This document shows positions 39,217 through 48,831 of a stretch of 64,000 nt of DNA, piece after piece. The first letter of the stretch is position 1; the number at the start of each line of letters is the position of its first letter. The stretch lies in the NCBI GenBank assembly GCA_017397955.1, contig JAFQHL010000031.1, forward strand, positions 1 to 64,000, written 5' to 3'. A program made the translations under genes and the position numbers. A model generated the notes under the pieces. It did not search any database. It was given only the letters and a program-made list of their open reading frames with translations, and had not been told where the DNA came from. This stretch comes from Clostridia bacterium. Lineage in GTDB: Bacteria > Bacillota > Clostridia > Oscillospirales > CAG-382.

Positions 39217-41487
39217 TTAAATACAAGCAACGCAAAGCTCTCCGTTTTCGGCGGTAATGCTTACCGCGCTAACGGGTGTTCTGTAGTTTTCTATTATCTT
39301 TGCGGCAACCGCATCCTCTACCTGTGTTTGTATAAGCCTACGCAGGTTCCTTGCACCGTACTTGTCGGAATATCCCTTTTCGGTAAGTGCCTCTACAGCC
39401 GCATCGTCCCATACAAGCTGTATGTCCTTTTCCTCCAGTACTTCCTTAAGGTCACCAAGCATTATGCCGCATATTTTCTTAATGTTTTCTTTGGAAAGGC
39501 GGTTAAACACCACTATCTCGTCAACGCGGTTAATAAATTCGGGGCGCAAAAACTTTTCCAGCGCCTTCATTGTACGGTCGCGGTCGTTGGTGGCGGCATC
39601 TGCACTAAAGCCCGCTGTGGGACTGGTGTTTGCAGAGCCTGCGTTGGTGGTCATTATTATAACCGTGCTTTCAAAATTTATCTCTTTGCCGTGGCTGTCG
39701 GTTATTCTGCCGTCATCCAGTATTTGAAGCAGAATATTCATCACATCGGGATGCGCCTTTTCTATTTCGTCAAACAGCACTACGCTGTAGGGCTTGCGGC
39801 GTATCTTTTCCGTAAGCTGACCTGCATCGTCATAGCCCACATAGCCGGGAGGAGAGCCGATAATACGAGATACGGAGTATTTTTCCATAAACTCAGACAT
39901 ATCAAGGCGTATAAGGCTTTCGGGGCTGTCAAACAAATAGTTGGCAAGCACCTTAACAAGCTCTGTTTTACCCACACCCGTACTGCCCGCAAAAATAAAG
40001 GAAACTGGCTTTTTTTTGTAGGATATCCCTGCACGACTGCGTTTTATGGCCTTTGCCACCTTGTTTATGGCTTCATCTTGACCGATAATGCGGCTTTGCA
40101 GTTCTTTTTCCAAACGGTCTATTTTTGCAAACTCGTTTTCTGTAATACTGCTGGCGGGTATCCCCGTCCAAATTTCTATAACGCGGGCGATATCGTCATC
40201 GGTAAGATACAGCTTGTCGCGCTTTTTTGAAAGCTTTTTGAATTCCTCCTGCTTTTGCGCTTCCTCTGTGCGGAGGTCAGCAAGCAGGCGGTAGCTTTCT
40301 TCATTCTGCTCGCCCGCTTCAAGCTCTTCTCTGCGTGCCGCCAAAGATTCAAGCTCCTTGTCCAGCTCCGCAAGCTTGTTCACCACGGGGGAATCCATAG
40401 CAAGGCGGGATGCCGCTTCGTCCATAAGGTCTATAGCCTTATCGGGCAGGTAACGGTCTGTAATATAACGCTCGGAAAGCATTACCATACGGCGGATAAG
40501 TCCTTCGGTAATCTTAATGCCGTGATAATCCTCGTAGTATTGCTTTATACCCTTGAGGATCTTGACTGTATCTTCAATATTGGGCTCGTCAATCATAACG
40601 GGCTGGAATCTGCGCTCAAGGGCAGAGTCCTTTTCTATATACTTTCTGTATTCCGTAAGTGTGGTTGCGCCAATCATTTGTATTTCCCCGCGGGAAAGAG
40701 CAGGTTTAAGGATGTTTGCGGCGTTCATACCACCCTCTGCCGCACCGGCAGAAACCATGGAGTGTACCTCGTCAAGCACCAAAATGATGTTGCCCAACTT
40801 CTTAACTTCGTCAATAAGCCCCTTGATGCGGTTTTCAAACTGACCTCTGAACTGGGTGCCCGCAACAATAGCGGTCATATCCATAAGGTGAACTTCCTTG
40901 TCCTTTAGCTTATAGGGCACTCTGCCCTCTGCTATTGCGCTTGCCAAAGCCTCTGCAACGGCGGTTTTACCAACACCCGGCTCGCCTATAAGACAGGGGT
41001 TGTTCTTTTGGCGGCGACAAAGTATCTGCATAACTCTGCCCAGCTCTTTATCTCTGCCAACAATCTTGTCCAGCTTGCCTTCTCTTGCCTTTGCGGTAAG
41101 GTCCTGACAAAATTGGCTAAGATGCTTCCTTTCGGATTTCTTCTTATCCTCTGCCTTTTTTTCGCCGTTTTGTGTCTGCTTTGCGCCCTGCCCGCCCTGC
41201 ATACGGGGGAATATGGAGCCAAAGTTTATGGCAGGTGCTCTGCCGCTGTCGTCATCGTCAGCGTTTTCTTCGTCATCCGTAGGCATAAGGGCAGAAACCT
41301 CGTCCATCATAGCGTCAAGGTCTTCCTCATTTATACCCATTTTTTCAATTATGTCCGTAACAGGCTTAACGCCCAGTTCTTTGGCACATTTAAGGCAAAG
41401 CCCTTCGTTTATTGTTTTATTTCCCTCTATTCGGGTTACAAACACAACTGCAACCCTCTCTTTGCAACGGGAGCACATTTTTGTCAT
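39217..41487 (-). CDS. clpE: ATP-dependent Clp protease ATP-binding subunit ClpE
   Basis: 756 residues. The N-terminal zinc finger (CSRCKE ... CLKCAKE) in place of a Clp N domain marks ClpE. D1: [20 protein letters not shown] coiled middle segment lies at ~400-460. D2: GSTGVGKTELVK, pore GSPPGYVGYDD, VVLFDEIEKAH and the arginine finger FLRPEFINRVDEI; all catalytic residues are present. It feeds ClpP and disaggregates. No strong Shine-Dalgarno lies just before the ATG; a hairpin with a T run and a GGAGG further up are noted separately. Confidence 0.93.
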   Translation of the reverse strand: MTKMCSRCKERVAVVFVTRIEGNKTINEGLCLKCAKELGVKPVTDIIEKMGINEEDLDAMMDEVSALMPTDDEENADDDDSGRAPAINFGSIFPRMQGGQGAKQTQNGEKKAEDKKKSERKHLSQFCQDLTAKAREGKLDKIVGRDKELGRVMQILCRRQKNNPCLIGEPGVGKTAVAEALASAIAEGRVPYKLKDKEVHLMDMTAIVAGTQFRGQFENRIKGLIDEVKKLGNIILVLDEVHSMVSAGAAEGGMNAANILKPALSRGEIQMIGATTLTEYRKYIEKDSALERRFQPVMIDEPNIEDTVKILKGIKQYYEDYHGIKITEGLIRRMVMLSERYITDRYLPDKAIDLMDEAASRLAMDSPVVNKLAELDKELESLAARREELEAGEQNEESYRLLADLRTEEAQKQEEFKKLSKKRDKLYLTDDDIARVIEIWTGIPASSITENEFAKIDRLEKELQSRIIGQDEAINKVAKAIKRSRAGISYKKKPVSFIFAGSTGVGKTELVKVLANYLFDSPESLIRLDMSEFMEKYSVSRIIGSPPGYVGYDDAGQLTEKIRRKPYSVVLFDEIEKAHPDVMNILLQILDDGRITDSHGKEINFESTVIIMTTNAGSANTSPTAGFSADAATNDRDRTMKALEKFLRPEFINRVDEIVVFNRLSKENIKKICGIMLGDLKEVLEEKDIQLVWDDAAVEALTEKGYSDKYGARNLRRLIQTQVEDAVAAKIIENYRTPVSAVSITAENGELCVACI

Positions 41488-41495
41488 AGTCTGCT

Positions 41496-41527
41496 AAAAA
41501 CGCCCGCCTTTTGGGGCGTATACCTCC
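41496..41527 (-). terminator. Hairpin between cvpA and clpE, terminator or leader switch
   Basis: On the minus strand GGAGG (41527-41523), then CGCCC (41518-41514) pairing with GGGCG (41505-41501), then TTTTT (41500-41496), and clpE ATG at 41487. It could end the cvpA transcript or act as an attenuator for clpE. The only good GGAGG is 35 bases from the ATG unless the hairpin brings it close. Confidence 0.5.
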
Positions 41528-41537
41528 AAATTTATTG

Positions 41538-42269
41538 TTAAAGAATATTTGCTAAAAAGTTTCCGTTTTCAAAAAATCTGTACAGTACGGAATTTGCGGG
41601 GTCTATGCTTGCTATCCAGTCAAGCCCCGCACTGCTTGCCAAGGGCAGTACAAGCTTCAAGGTAAAGCACAGCAAGAACACTCTGAAAACTGCAAGGATA
41701 ATACCTGCAACGGCACCCAGCATTTTGTTTGCCTGTCTAAGAACGGGTAACGCTACAACCTTATCCAAAATTATTTCTATAATCTTTATAAGAATTCTTG
41801 CGCCAATAAACAACACAAGGTAGGCAAGTGCGTTACAGCAAAGTCTTACACCGGGCTTTGTAAGCGTGTTTTTTAGGTTGGTTCTAACCTTTTCCAGTCC
41901 GTGTTCACGCCAGTCTGCATAGCTGCTTTGTATGCTTTCAAATTTATCCTCTGCACCAAACAGATTAAACACACGCTCCAGGGAGCTTTCTGCATCCTCA
42001 TCTTCCTTCACTTTGTCGCTGAATATCTTTTCATAATTAGCTTCGGTAACGGTGCTGTCAATGGCACTGTGCACCACCTCTGCCATTTTGTCACCTATTA
42101 CGCTGTTTTGCATTGCCGTAGAAACAGGAGAGCGGAAGGCAAGCGCTACCACCAACGCCAGCGCAAAGCCCAAGGTGCCCAAAATTGTGCGTACAAAGCC
42201 TCTTTGCATCGCCATAATAATGGTAATTGCTATTATGCCAACAATAATTATATCAATTAAAGCGGTCAT
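41538..42269 (-). CDS. CvpA-family membrane protein
   Basis: 243 residues. N-terminal helices (IDIIIVGIIAITIIMAMQRGFVRTILG and the next) with the CvpA start pattern, an acidic middle loop (~75-130), then two or three more helices. CvpA proteins are linked to colicin V export and envelope maintenance; their mechanism is unknown. It overlaps the DUF5711-like gene by 4 bases. Confidence 0.82.
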   Translation of the reverse strand: MTALIDIIIVGIIAITIIMAMQRGFVRTILGTLGFALALVVALAFRSPVSTAMQNSVIGDKMAEVVHSAIDSTVTEANYEKIFSDKVKEDEDAESSLERVFNLFGAEDKFESIQSSYADWREHGLEKVRTNLKNTLTKPGVRLCCNALAYLVLFIGARILIKIIEIILDKVVALPVLRQANKMLGAVAGIILAVFRVFLLCFTLKLVLPLASSAGLDWIASIDPANSVLYRFFENGNFLANIL

Positions 42270-43510
42270 TCTGCCGATTCCTCCTTGCTGTCATTAAATA
42301 ACTCAGCAATGTTGTAAACATCGCCGGTGCCTTCGGTAAGCACCAAAAGCCTATCCTTTTCCACGGTCAAAAGCTCAAGTACGTCCGGCTCTACCGTGGT
42401 GCTTCTTATTTCGCCGTCACTAAGTCGCACCGCGTAAAGCAGGCTGTCGCTTACCACGTAAAGATAATCCCCGTGGCAACGGGCAAGCCTTACTCCTTTT
42501 TCGTAGCTGTCTGCGTATAAAAGGCTTCCGTCCGCTCCGCTGTACAGCTCTATGGTTTCTTCCGCGCTCATTGTTGCCGAAGAATACATACGTATAAATC
42601 CGTGCTCGTCAATCTCAAAATCGTCAATGCCCGTAATACCAAACTCCGTGAAGGATAAAAGTGCACCGTCTTTATCAAAGAATCTGCAGCCCTTGTCGGT
42701 CAACATCATAAAGCCGTTGTCTTTGTTAAAGCATACCCTGTAGGGATATTCGCCTTCAAAGCTGATGCTTGCAAGGGTGCTTTCGTCGGTGAGGGGATGC
42801 AGCCCCAGCTCTGTTACAAAATTACCGCCCACCGCGGCAACAGATGCGGTAAGCAACCTGTCTGCGCTGTCGTTTATATCCACCGCAAGGGTGTATTGAG
42901 AACCAAAACTGCGTTTGTAAACCTCTCTGTACTTATCGTCGTATACAAAAACAGAGCTACGTGTGGTCTTTTCGTTGCTTGCTACGGCAAAATAGCCGCT
43001 GTCCGTTACCGCCGCCCCGCGGATTGCATAGTTAAAGCTTAAGGTTTTTACGGTATCCAAGGAGTTTTTTATAACAAACTCCTTGCCGCCCAAATCGTAT
43101 ATATACATATACTTTGCGCTCCACAGTACTTGCGGGTCGTCGGTTTTCAAAGCTACGTCTGCCGATTTGCGCTCGCCGTTAAGGCTGTACACTGTGCTGC
43201 CGTTGCTGTTAACCACTGCCAAATCGCCGCGCACAAAGGCAAAACGGTTATCCTCACTTTTATCGTAGTACAGGGTGTTGTACTTGGTAACCTGTACGTT
43301 GTCACCGCTTAACGAATTAACAAGGTACTTAAAGTTATCCATATTTATTTCGTCGGTGTGGAAAGAAAATCCCCACAGCACCATAATAAGCGTAAGCAGT
43401 AAAACGGAGAACTTGCTTATCATGGTAACGGTACTTAAACGGCGGTAATGTGTACTGCTGTCTGTATCTTTTTTCTTTTTTTTGCCGCTGAAAACAGAAA
43501 ACGCGCCCAA
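42266..43510 (-). CDS. DUF5711-like membrane-anchored beta-propeller protein
   Basis: 414 residues. A basic cytoplasmic tail (GKKKKKDTDSS) and one membrane helix at ~30-50 (SKFSVLLLTLIMVLWGF) precede a large outer domain with repeating strand patterns (VYSLNGERKS, LSFNYAIRG, VFVYDDKYREV, LLYADSYEKG) that looks like a beta-propeller, as described for DUF5711. Function unknown. It lies between truA and cvpA. Confidence 0.75.
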   Translation of the reverse strand: MGAFSVFSGKKKKKDTDSSTHYRRLSTVTMISKFSVLLLTLIMVLWGFSFHTDEINMDNFKYLVNSLSGDNVQVTKYNTLYYDKSEDNRFAFVRGDLAVVNSNGSTVYSLNGERKSADVALKTDDPQVLWSAKYMYIYDLGGKEFVIKNSLDTVKTLSFNYAIRGAAVTDSGYFAVASNEKTTRSSVFVYDDKYREVYKRSFGSQYTLAVDINDSADRLLTASVAAVGGNFVTELGLHPLTDESTLASISFEGEYPYRVCFNKDNGFMMLTDKGCRFFDKDGALLSFTEFGITGIDDFEIDEHGFIRMYSSATMSAEETIELYSGADGSLLYADSYEKGVRLARCHGDYLYVVSDSLLYAVRLSDGEIRSTTVEPDVLELLTVEKDRLLVLTEGTGDVYNIAELFNDSKEESAE

Positions 43511-43537
43511 AACTACCGCCCCTTTCTTTAATACATT

Positions 43538-44320
43538 TTAATATCCGCTTTTAAACTCAATATTATCCGCGGTCATTTCTTTTATTCGTTCTTCAAGCTC
43601 TTCTTTGTTGTAAAAAACACGGTTAAGATACAATCCTTCCGCAGGTGCTGTAGGCCCCGCATCCTTCCTGTTACAGCTTTCAAGAGCTGTTTTTATATTG
43701 GTCTTTTTTAATAAAGTGCCTACCATAATCCGCACCATGTTATAAAGAAACCCGTCAGCCGCCGTGTAAATACAAATGTAATCGCCGCGGCGCACTACTC
43801 TAAAATAATACAAAGTTCGCACCGTGTCTTTGATTTTACTGCCCGCCGACATAAAGGCACCGAAATCGTGCTTGCCTTCAAAGGCGCGCCCTCTGGCATC
43901 TGCCTCTTTTTCGTCAATAGGGAAGGGGTACAGATGCACAAGCCCCCTTGTAAACGGATCCTTTATTCTGCTGTTCCGTATAACGTAAAGATATTCCTTA
44001 CCAAGTGCGCTGTATCTGGCGTGGAAATCGCTTTTTTCTATCCGTGCCGTGGTAACGCTAATGTCCTCCGGCAGGTGCATATTAAGTGCCAGCGGCAGTT
44101 TTTCCACAGCAATCTCTTTGGGGCTGTCTATGTGGCACACATAAGCCAGCGCGTGTACGCCGCCGTCGGTACGGCTGCAACCCGTAACATCGGGACGGTA
44201 GCCAAACACCCGCTCTGCCGCATTTTGTATCAGCTCTTGCACGGCGGTAGCGTTTTTTTGCACCTGCCAGCCGCTGTAGCTGGTGCCTCTGTATGCCAAG
44301 GTCAATGCATATACAGGCAT
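43538..44320 (-). CDS. truA: tRNA pseudouridine synthase A
   Basis: 260 residues. It forms pseudouridine at 38-40 of tRNA. Catalytic Asp in GCSRTDGGVHALAYV, plus SGWQVQKNATAVQ, FHARYSALGKEYLYVI and LYNMVRIMVGTLL. It shares a base with the ecfT stop, and its place after ecfA-ecfT is the usual Firmicutes order. Confidence 0.95.
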   Translation of the reverse strand: MPVYALTLAYRGTSYSGWQVQKNATAVQELIQNAAERVFGYRPDVTGCSRTDGGVHALAYVCHIDSPKEIAVEKLPLALNMHLPEDISVTTARIEKSDFHARYSALGKEYLYVIRNSRIKDPFTRGLVHLYPFPIDEKEADARGRAFEGKHDFGAFMSAGSKIKDTVRTLYYFRVVRRGDYICIYTAADGFLYNMVRIMVGTLLKKTNIKTALESCNRKDAGPTAPAEGLYLNRVFYNKEELEERIKEMTADNIEFKSGY

Positions 44321-45135
44321 TATACCGTCACCCCGTATCCGTTAATAAAGAATACGCCAATGCACACCCCAAGCATTACCGTAAAAAACACGTAGTCTCT
44401 AAAACAGCTTTCCATCTGCTTCATACGGGTTCTGCCCTCTCCGCCGTGGTAACAGCGACACTCCATTGCCTCCGCCAGCTCATCCGCGCGGCGGAAGGAG
44501 GACACAAACAGAGGTATAAGTATGGGTATAAGCGCCTTTGCACGCTTAATCAGTCCGCCGGATTCCATATCCGCACCTCTTGCCTTCTGTGCTGACATAA
44601 TCTTGTCGGTTTCTTCAATAAGCGTGGGGATAAACCTAAGCGCTATGGTCATCATCATAGCAAACTCGTGCACGGGCACTTTCAGCTTTTTAAGAGGAGA
44701 AAGCAGTCTTTCGATAGCGTCCGTCAAATCAAGCGGGGAAGTGGTGTAGGTCAGAATAACAAAACTGCCGCATACCAAGCAAATAAGGCGAATCATCATA
44801 AAGCCGGCGTAAATCAGCCCCTCCTTGTAGATTTGGATAAAATACCAATCCACAAGCAAAGTTTCCCCGCTGTAAAAGAATATGTTCAGCACAGCGGTAA
44901 ATATAAGAATAAATATTATCGCTTTAAGGTTTTTAAGCACTATCTTTACGGGTATGCGGGACAAAACCACAAGCACTGCCGTTACAGTCCCGATAAGCAA
45001 AAAGGAAAAGGCACTGTTTGCGGCTATAACGCCCACAATATACACAAGCAGTATAAGTATTTTAAACCGTGCATCGGTTTTGTGCAGTAAGGATTCTCCG
45101 GGGAAAAACTGCCCCAGCGTTACATCTCTAAGCAT
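44320..45135 (-). CDS. ecfT: ECF transporter transmembrane component EcfT
   Basis: 271 residues with 5-6 helices. FFPGESLLHKTDARFKIL at the start and the coupling-helix motif AQKARGADMESG (Ala-Arg-Gly) define EcfT; it links both ATPases to vitamin-specific S components encoded elsewhere. None is in the window, as normal for group II ECF systems. Confidence 0.93.
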   Translation of the reverse strand: MLRDVTLGQFFPGESLLHKTDARFKILILLVYIVGVIAANSAFSFLLIGTVTAVLVVLSRIPVKIVLKNLKAIIFILIFTAVLNIFFYSGETLLVDWYFIQIYKEGLIYAGFMMIRLICLVCGSFVILTYTTSPLDLTDAIERLLSPLKKLKVPVHEFAMMMTIALRFIPTLIEETDKIMSAQKARGADMESGGLIKRAKALIPILIPLFVSSFRRADELAEAMECRCYHGGEGRTRMKQMESCFRDYVFFTVMLGVCIGVFFINGYGVTV

Positions 45136-45148
45136 CTATAACTCCAAT

Positions 45149-46009
45149 TTATCTTGCTTTGTTTTCAAGTGTTTTCTTTAAGCGCTTAACACCCGCTTCT
45201 ACCGTGTAAACATCGGTGTTATCAGCAAGTGCGCGTTTTGTAAGCTCTACAAACAGCTTTGTTACCTGCGGTAGGTCAAGGGATGCCTCAAATAGCTTTT
45301 CAGCATTGCTAAACACCTCGGCGGGTGTTCCTTGTAGGTGTACCTTCCCCTTGTCCAGCACCACTATATAGTCGCTGTACTTGGCAATATCTTCCATACT
45401 GTGGGAGATTATTATCATAGTGCTTTTCTGTTTTCTTCTAAGCTCTAAAAGTCCGCCGATTATCTCCTCACGCCCTGCGGGGTCAAGGCCTGCTGCAGGC
45501 TCGTCAAGCACAAGCACTTCAGGGGTCATTGCCGCAACACCTGCTATGGCAACACGCCGTCTCTGACCGCCGGAAAGCTCAAAGGGTGATTTGTTCAGCA
45601 CCTTGCCGTCAACACCACAAAACTCAGCGGCTTCCCTTACTGCTTTGTCAAGAGCTTCACCCTCCATACCCATGTTTTTCGGACCAAAGGAAATGTCCTT
45701 GTAAACGCTGTCCTCAAAAAGCTGATATTCGGGGTATTGGAATACAAGCCCTACACGAAAACGCACCTTGTTTATTTCTTTGGGGTTTTCCCATATATCC
45801 TTGCCGCCCAGCAGAACAGTGCCCTCTGTGGGCTTGTTCAATCCGTTAAGTAGCATTGCAAGCGTGCTCTTGCCGCTACCCGTGTGACCTATAATTCCCA
45901 CAACACGGTCGTTGCCGAAATCTATACTTACATTGTCAAGTGCCTTTTTTTCAAAAGGCGTGCCGCTTCCGTATATTACAGAAACGTTTTTTACCTCTAT
46001 AGAAGACAT
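45149..46009 (-). CDS. ecfA2: ECF transporter ATPase EcfA2
   Basis: 286 residues. Walker A GHTGSGKSTLAM (~37-48), signature LSGGQRRRVAIAG, Walker B VLVLDEPAAGLDP, with the FQYPEYQLFE Q-loop typical of EcfA2. It pairs with EcfA1 (7-base gap) to drive the ECF module. Confidence 0.94.
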   Translation of the reverse strand: MSSIEVKNVSVIYGSGTPFEKKALDNVSIDFGNDRVVGIIGHTGSGKSTLAMLLNGLNKPTEGTVLLGGKDIWENPKEINKVRFRVGLVFQYPEYQLFEDSVYKDISFGPKNMGMEGEALDKAVREAAEFCGVDGKVLNKSPFELSGGQRRRVAIAGVAAMTPEVLVLDEPAAGLDPAGREEIIGGLLELRRKQKSTMIIISHSMEDIAKYSDYIVVLDKGKVHLQGTPAEVFSNAEKLFEASLDLPQVTKLFVELTKRALADNTDVYTVEAGVKRLKKTLENKAR

Positions 46010-46016
46010 CTGTCAA

Positions 46017-46853
46017 TTATCCCTTTACAAGTTTCTCTATGGCGTCAGCCGCCTCCATAGTGTGCAGAATACCCTTCGGTAGTTTGTAGCCTAAGGCTAT
46101 CAGCTCGTCACACAGCTCTGTTATCTGCGGGGTTGCAAGGTTTGCCGCCCTAAGCTTGTCGCCCTCGGCAAAAACCTCCTTAGGTGTGCCGTCCATCAGT
46201 ACCCGTCCGTTATCCAGCACTATAACGCGGTCAGCCTCCGCCGCCTCGTTCATATAGTGGGTTATGTTTATAACCGTCATGCCCTTCTCTTTATTGAGCC
46301 CTTTCATCCGCGCGGTGATATCCCGCCTGCCCAAAGGGTCAAGCATAGCCGTCGCCTCGTCAAATATTATACATTCGGGCATCATTGCCAACACACCGGC
46401 AATGGCAACACGCTGTTTTTGACCGCCTGAAAGCTTATAAGTGGCGTGTTTTGCGTATTCGGTCATATCCACCGCCGCAAGACAATCGTCAACGGTCTTC
46501 CTTATCAGTGCGCTCTCCATCCCCAAGTTTTCAGGTGCAAAGGCAACGTCTTCTTCCACTACGCTGGCAACAAGCTGGTTATCGGGATTTTGAAAAATCA
46601 TTCCACATTTCCTGCGTAGCTTAAAAAGCTCATCCTCATCTTTGGTGGAAAGCCCACCAACGGTAATATTGCCCGCATCCGGCATAAGCACACCGCATAT
46701 AAGCTTTGCAAGTGTGCTCTTTCCGCTGCCGTTTCTGCCAAGCACTGCGGTGTAACTGCCTTTTTCAAAGCTTAAATCCAAATTGTCAAAAATTTTAGTG
46801 CCGCCTTCCTCGTCATAAGAGAAGGAAAGTCCTTTTATCTCAATATAAGACAT
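46017..46853 (-). CDS. ecfA1: ECF transporter ATPase EcfA1
   Basis: 278 residues from the ATG after GAGG, beginning MSYIEIKGLSFSY (the frame extends upstream across the methyltransferase end). Walker A GRNGSGKSTLAK (~39-50), Q-loop FQNPDNQLVA, signature LSGGQKQRVAIAG, Walker B CIIFDEATAMLDP, where the second acidic residue follows the Asp as expected. It is 7 bases after the methyltransferase stop. Confidence 0.94.
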   Translation of the reverse strand: MSYIEIKGLSFSYDEEGGTKIFDNLDLSFEKGSYTAVLGRNGSGKSTLAKLICGVLMPDAGNITVGGLSTKDEDELFKLRRKCGMIFQNPDNQLVASVVEEDVAFAPENLGMESALIRKTVDDCLAAVDMTEYAKHATYKLSGGQKQRVAIAGVLAMMPECIIFDEATAMLDPLGRRDITARMKGLNKEKGMTVINITHYMNEAAEADRVIVLDNGRVLMDGTPKEVFAEGDKLRAANLATPQITELCDELIALGYKLPKGILHTMEAADAIEKLVKG

Positions 46854-46860
46854 ATCAACC

Positions 46861-47718
46861 TCAAACCGTCCAACGGCTGGAAGCACCGCAAGGCAGACAA
46901 AGTCCGCTTTTAACAACGGGCAACCCCAGCTCGTCGCTTTCAACCTTGCCGCCGAATTTGCGGGTAAGAGCATCACCCAATATATAACCGCAGGTAGAGG
47001 GAGAAAGCCCCGCCGTGTAGGAGTTTAACAAAACAAACAACGGGTCGTCGGAAAGCAGGGGGACCAAGTCGGCTACCAAACCGCACAAATCTTTCTCAAG
47101 TGACCACTTTTCGCCGTTGGGGCCTCTCCCGTAGGAGGGCGGGTCAAGTATAATCGCATCATATTTGTTGCCCCTGCGTATTTCACGGTGCACAAACTTA
47201 AAGCAGTCATCAACAATGTATCTTATGCCGTCGGGACGCACGCCGCTGAGTGCCGCGTTGGTCTTTGCGCGGGCAACCATCCCCTTGGAGGCATCAACAT
47301 GGCAGACAAAAGCACCTGCCAACGCCGCAGCAACGGAGGCTCCACCTGTGTAGGCAAACAGGTTAAGCAACTTTATGGGTCTGCCGCTTTTTCTTATGAG
47401 GGAGCTGAACCAATCCCAATTTGCCGCCTGTTCGGGGAACACACCCGTGTGCTTAAAGCCCATGGGAGATACGGAAAACCTAATGTCACCATAGCTTATC
47501 TCCCATTCCTCGGGCATATTCTTTTTAACCCAACTGCCGCCGCCACCGGAAGAACGGCTGTAGATGCCGTGGGCTTTGGTCCATTCCGCACCTTCGCCGC
47601 CGCCCCATATCACCTGTGGGTCGGGACGTACAAGCACATAGTCGCCCCATTTCTCAAGGCGTTTTCCGCCGCCGGCGTCTATCAAGGTATAGTCTTTCCA
47701 TTCAAAGGCTATAAACAT
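46861..47718 (-). CDS. Class I SAM-dependent methyltransferase (RlmI-like)
   Basis: 285 residues. Central SAM site KLLNLFAYTGGASVAAALAG and catalytic-type LDPPSYGRGPNGEKW are those of rRNA cytosine-C5 or related RlmI/RlmK methyltransferases. The N-terminal PUA domain of E. coli RlmI is absent and replaced by a short barrel (WGDYVLVRPDPQVIW). The likely substrate is rRNA, not proven. It is between ruvB and ecfA1. Confidence 0.85.
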   Translation of the reverse strand: MFIAFEWKDYTLIDAGGGKRLEKWGDYVLVRPDPQVIWGGGEGAEWTKAHGIYSRSSGGGGSWVKKNMPEEWEISYGDIRFSVSPMGFKHTGVFPEQAANWDWFSSLIRKSGRPIKLLNLFAYTGGASVAAALAGAFVCHVDASKGMVARAKTNAALSGVRPDGIRYIVDDCFKFVHREIRRGNKYDAIILDPPSYGRGPNGEKWSLEKDLCGLVADLVPLLSDDPLFVLLNSYTAGLSPSTCGYILGDALTRKFGGKVESDELGLPVVKSGLCLPCGASSRWTV

Positions 47719-47736
47719 AAGGTATCCCCTTTATAA

Positions 47737-48804
47737 TCAATCGTCAAAAAATTTAGTCTGCTCAGCAGTGCCCTTGGGTGCAACAAGCCCCAAATGGCGG
47801 TATGCACCCGCCGTGGCACAGCGCCCTCTGGGTGTGCGGTTTATAAACCCAAGCTGAAGCAGGTACGGCTCGTAAACGTCCTCAAGGGTAACAGCTTCTT
47901 CGCCCGTTACCGCCGCCAGCGTTTCCAACCCCACAGGCCCGCCGCCGAAATGCTTTATTATGGCGGTAAGCATCCGCCTGTCCGTGCTGTCAAGGCCTAG
48001 TTCATCAATATCAAGACTGCCCAGTGCTCTGTCCGCTATGGCGCGGTCTATAATCCCGTCGCCAATAATCTGTGCAAAGTCACGGACACGCTTCAGCAAT
48101 CGGTTGGCTATACGGGGTGTCCCGCGGGAGCGGCTCGCTATCTCCAGCGCGCCGTCGCGGGATATCTCTATCCCCAAAATCCCCGCACTGCGGGTAACTA
48201 TTTGCCCTAGCTCCTCGGGTGTATACATTTCCAAACGGAACAGCATACCGAACCTGTCACGGAGAGGGGAGGAAAGCTGTCCCGCCCGCGTGGTCGCACC
48301 GATAAGCGTAAAAGGCTTAAGCGGTATGCGTATGCTCCTTGCCGCCGGCCCCTTGCCCATCATCAGGTCAAGGGCATAATCCTCCATTGCGGAGTAAAGT
48401 ACCTCTTCCACCTGACGGGGCAGGCGGTGTATTTCGTCTATAAACAGTATGTCGTTTTTACCAAGAGTGGTAAGCAGTGCCGCCAAATCGCGGCTTTTTT
48501 CTATTGCAGGACCGGAGGTAACCTTAAGGTTTACCCCAAGCTCCTCGGCAATAATCATGGAAAGTGTGGTTTTACCCAAGCCGGGCGGGCCGTGCAACAG
48601 CACATGGTCAAGGCTGTCCCCACGCTCCTTTGCCGCGGCTATAAATACCGACAAATTCTCTTTTACCTTTTCCTGCCCCACATAGTCTTCAATACACTTG
48701 GGGCGCAGGGAATTTTCGTTTTCCGCATCCTCAGCGGAATATCCGCTGTCCATTATACGGCTTTCATAGTCAAATTCATACTCACTGCCTGTGTTAAGCG
48801 GCAT
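47737..48804 (-). CDS. ruvB: Holliday junction branch migration helicase RuvB
   Basis: 355 residues. AAA+ motor with [21 protein letters not shown], the beta-hairpin [16 protein letters not shown], the sensor [16 protein letters not shown], and the winged helix RTPRGR near the end. It pumps junctions with RuvA. About 20 extra acidic residues (EYDFESR-type) precede the usual [12 protein letters not shown] start. Confidence 0.96.
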   Translation of the reverse strand: MPLNTGSEYEFDYESRIMDSGYSAEDAENENSLRPKCIEDYVGQEKVKENLSVFIAAAKERGDSLDHVLLHGPPGLGKTTLSMIIAEELGVNLKVTSGPAIEKSRDLAALLTTLGKNDILFIDEIHRLPRQVEEVLYSAMEDYALDLMMGKGPAARSIRIPLKPFTLIGATTRAGQLSSPLRDRFGMLFRLEMYTPEELGQIVTRSAGILGIEISRDGALEIASRSRGTPRIANRLLKRVRDFAQIIGDGIIDRAIADRALGSLDIDELGLDSTDRRMLTAIIKHFGGGPVGLETLAAVTGEEAVTLEDVYEPYLLQLGFINRTPRGRCATAGAYRHLGLVAPKGTAEQTKFFDD

Positions 48805-48831
48805 ACCCGCACCTCCTTTCGCAGTGCATCA

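Noticed and set aside
38806-40230. A 474-codon plus-strand ORF
   Set aside because: Antisense to the P-type ATPase homologue and clpE; amino acid content is atypical and there is no start signal.
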